A stretch of DNA of 14,394 bases from JBQTIP01 sp052388025 (GTDB taxonomy: Bacteria; Actinomycetota; UBA4738; HRBIN12), in contig JBQTIP010000054.1 of assembly GCA_052388025.1 (NCBI GenBank), positions 1 to 14,394 on the forward strand, in the 5' to 3' direction. This document shows positions 13,684 to 14,394 of the stretch, one piece after another. Under the pieces are notes generated by a model. It worked only from the letters and a program-made list of their open reading frames with translations, ran no database searches and was not told the origin of the DNA. A program made the translations under genes and the position numbers. Position 1 is the stretch's first letter; the number at the start of each line of letters is the position of its first letter.

Positions 13684-14394
13684 ATGGCGGTCATCGAGGT
13701 CGAGGGGCTCCGCAAGGAGTACCGGCGCCTGCGCGGGGGAGGGACCCTGGCGGTGGACGGGCTCGACCTCTCCGTACCCGAGGGCGGTGTGTTCGGATTC
13801 CTCGGCCCGAACGGTGCCGGCAAGACCACCACGATCCGCTGCCTGCTTGGCCTGATCCGCCCGACCCGGGGCGCGTGCCGCTTGCTGGACGCGGACGTGC
13901 GGAAGGACCTGCCGAAGGTGATCCGCCGGGTCGGCTCGATCGTCGAGACGCCCGCGCACCATCCCCGGTTCTCGGGACGCCGCAACCTAGAGCTCCTCGG
14001 TCGCCTCCACGGTATCGGGCCGAAGTCGGTGACCCAGGTGCTCGAGCGCGTCGGCCTTGCCGAGCGAGCCGACCACCAGGTGAAGACCTACCCGCTGGGG
14101 ATGCGCCAGCGCCTCGGGATCGGGGCTGCGCTCCTGAAGGACCCCGAGGTCCTGATCCTCGATGAGCCGGCCAACGGGCTAGACCCGGCGGGCATCAAGG
14201 AGGTGCGCGAGCTCCTCGGGCGCCTAAGAGGCGAAGGTCGAACAGTCTTCGTCTCCAGCCACATCCTCAGCGAGGTCCAGCACATGGCCGATCGGGTGGC
14301 GATCCTGGCGCGCGGGCGCGCCTCAGTGCACCCGGGGCGGCTCAGTGGGCGTTGTGCAAGAGGGTTCGCACGATCGAGTCCTCGATGGCGGCCG
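13684..14394 (+). CDS. ABC transporter ATP-binding protein, 3'-truncated by the window
   Basis: The first 237 codons of an ABC-transporter ATPase of the drug/antibiotic-export type (CcmA/BcrA-like), which would power a separate membrane subunit, probably encoded just beyond the window. Visible motifs are Walker A GPNGAGKTT (41-49), a signature of the form LGMRQ (138-142) in place of LSGGQ, Walker B LILDEP with Asp160-Glu161, the D-loop NGLDP and the H-loop His193 in SSHIL. The ATG has GGAGG (13673-13677) six bases upstream. Codons after about 222 no longer look like the family. The neighbouring frame from 14351 reads VVQEGSHDRVL, so a frameshift or sequencing error near 14350 is possible. The transported substrate is unknown. 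Confidence 0.93.
   Translation, partial: MAVIEVEGLRKEYRRLRGGGTLAVDGLDLSVPEGGVFGFLGPNGAGKTTTIRCLLGLIRPTRGACRLLDADVRKDLPKVIRRVGSIVETPAHHPRFSGRRNLELLGRLHGIGPKSVTQVLERVGLAERADHQVKTYPLGMRQRLGIGAALLKDPEVLILDEPANGLDPAGIKEVRELLGRLRGEGRTVFVSSHILSEVQHMADRVAILARGRASVHPGRLSGRCARGFARSSPRWRP

Noticed and set aside
13548..13985. N-terminal extension of the ligase frame
   Set aside because: It is an Arg/Ser/Pro-rich shadow over the divergent ABC gene. LigC proteins start close to PPMLAK.

Overview
The window is gene-dense, very GC-rich DNA with many GTG starts. It looks like an actinobacterium (Actinomycetota). Three things support this: a fused E2o-E1o 2-oxoglutarate decarboxylase of the Kgd/OdhA type, an NdgR/LtbR-like IclR regulator divergent from leuCD, and a LigC-type ATP-dependent ligase. 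The genus cannot be told from the sequence. No tRNA, rRNA, insertion sequence, CRISPR array or phage gene was seen. The largest gap without a main gene is about 240 bp (11777-12016), and it holds a regulatory leader.

Left part (1-7366): an SDR protein truncated by the window edge (+ strand) meets a minus-strand run of four genes: leuC, leuD, kgd and a membrane acyltransferase. leuC, leuD and kgd are separated by 6 and 10 bp, so the leucine isomerase subunits and the TCA-branch enzyme are probably one transcript. The acyltransferase follows 47 bp later and may also have its own leaderless promoter.

Middle (7330-11776): two 17-bp palindromes, 20 bp apart, lie between leuC and the divergent iclR-family gene and are its likely operators. 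iclR is followed by three genes that each overlap the previous one by 4 bp: a saccharopine-dehydrogenase-like NAD(P)-binding protein, an 8-TM protein with an internal duplication, and a DUF5995/FMN-split-barrel fusion. I know of no described function for this coupled set.

Right part (11777-14394): a TTGACA promoter drives a beta-carbonic anhydrase through a leader with a nearly leaderless 27-codon ORF carrying tandem Cys codons. This is followed by an antiterminator/terminator pair whose geometry fits cysteine-dependent transcription attenuation. This is the strongest candidate for a little-described system here. The carbonic anhydrase converges with ligC. A 136-bp region with two identical-arm palindromes separates ligC from a divergent ABC-transporter ATPase that runs off the window.
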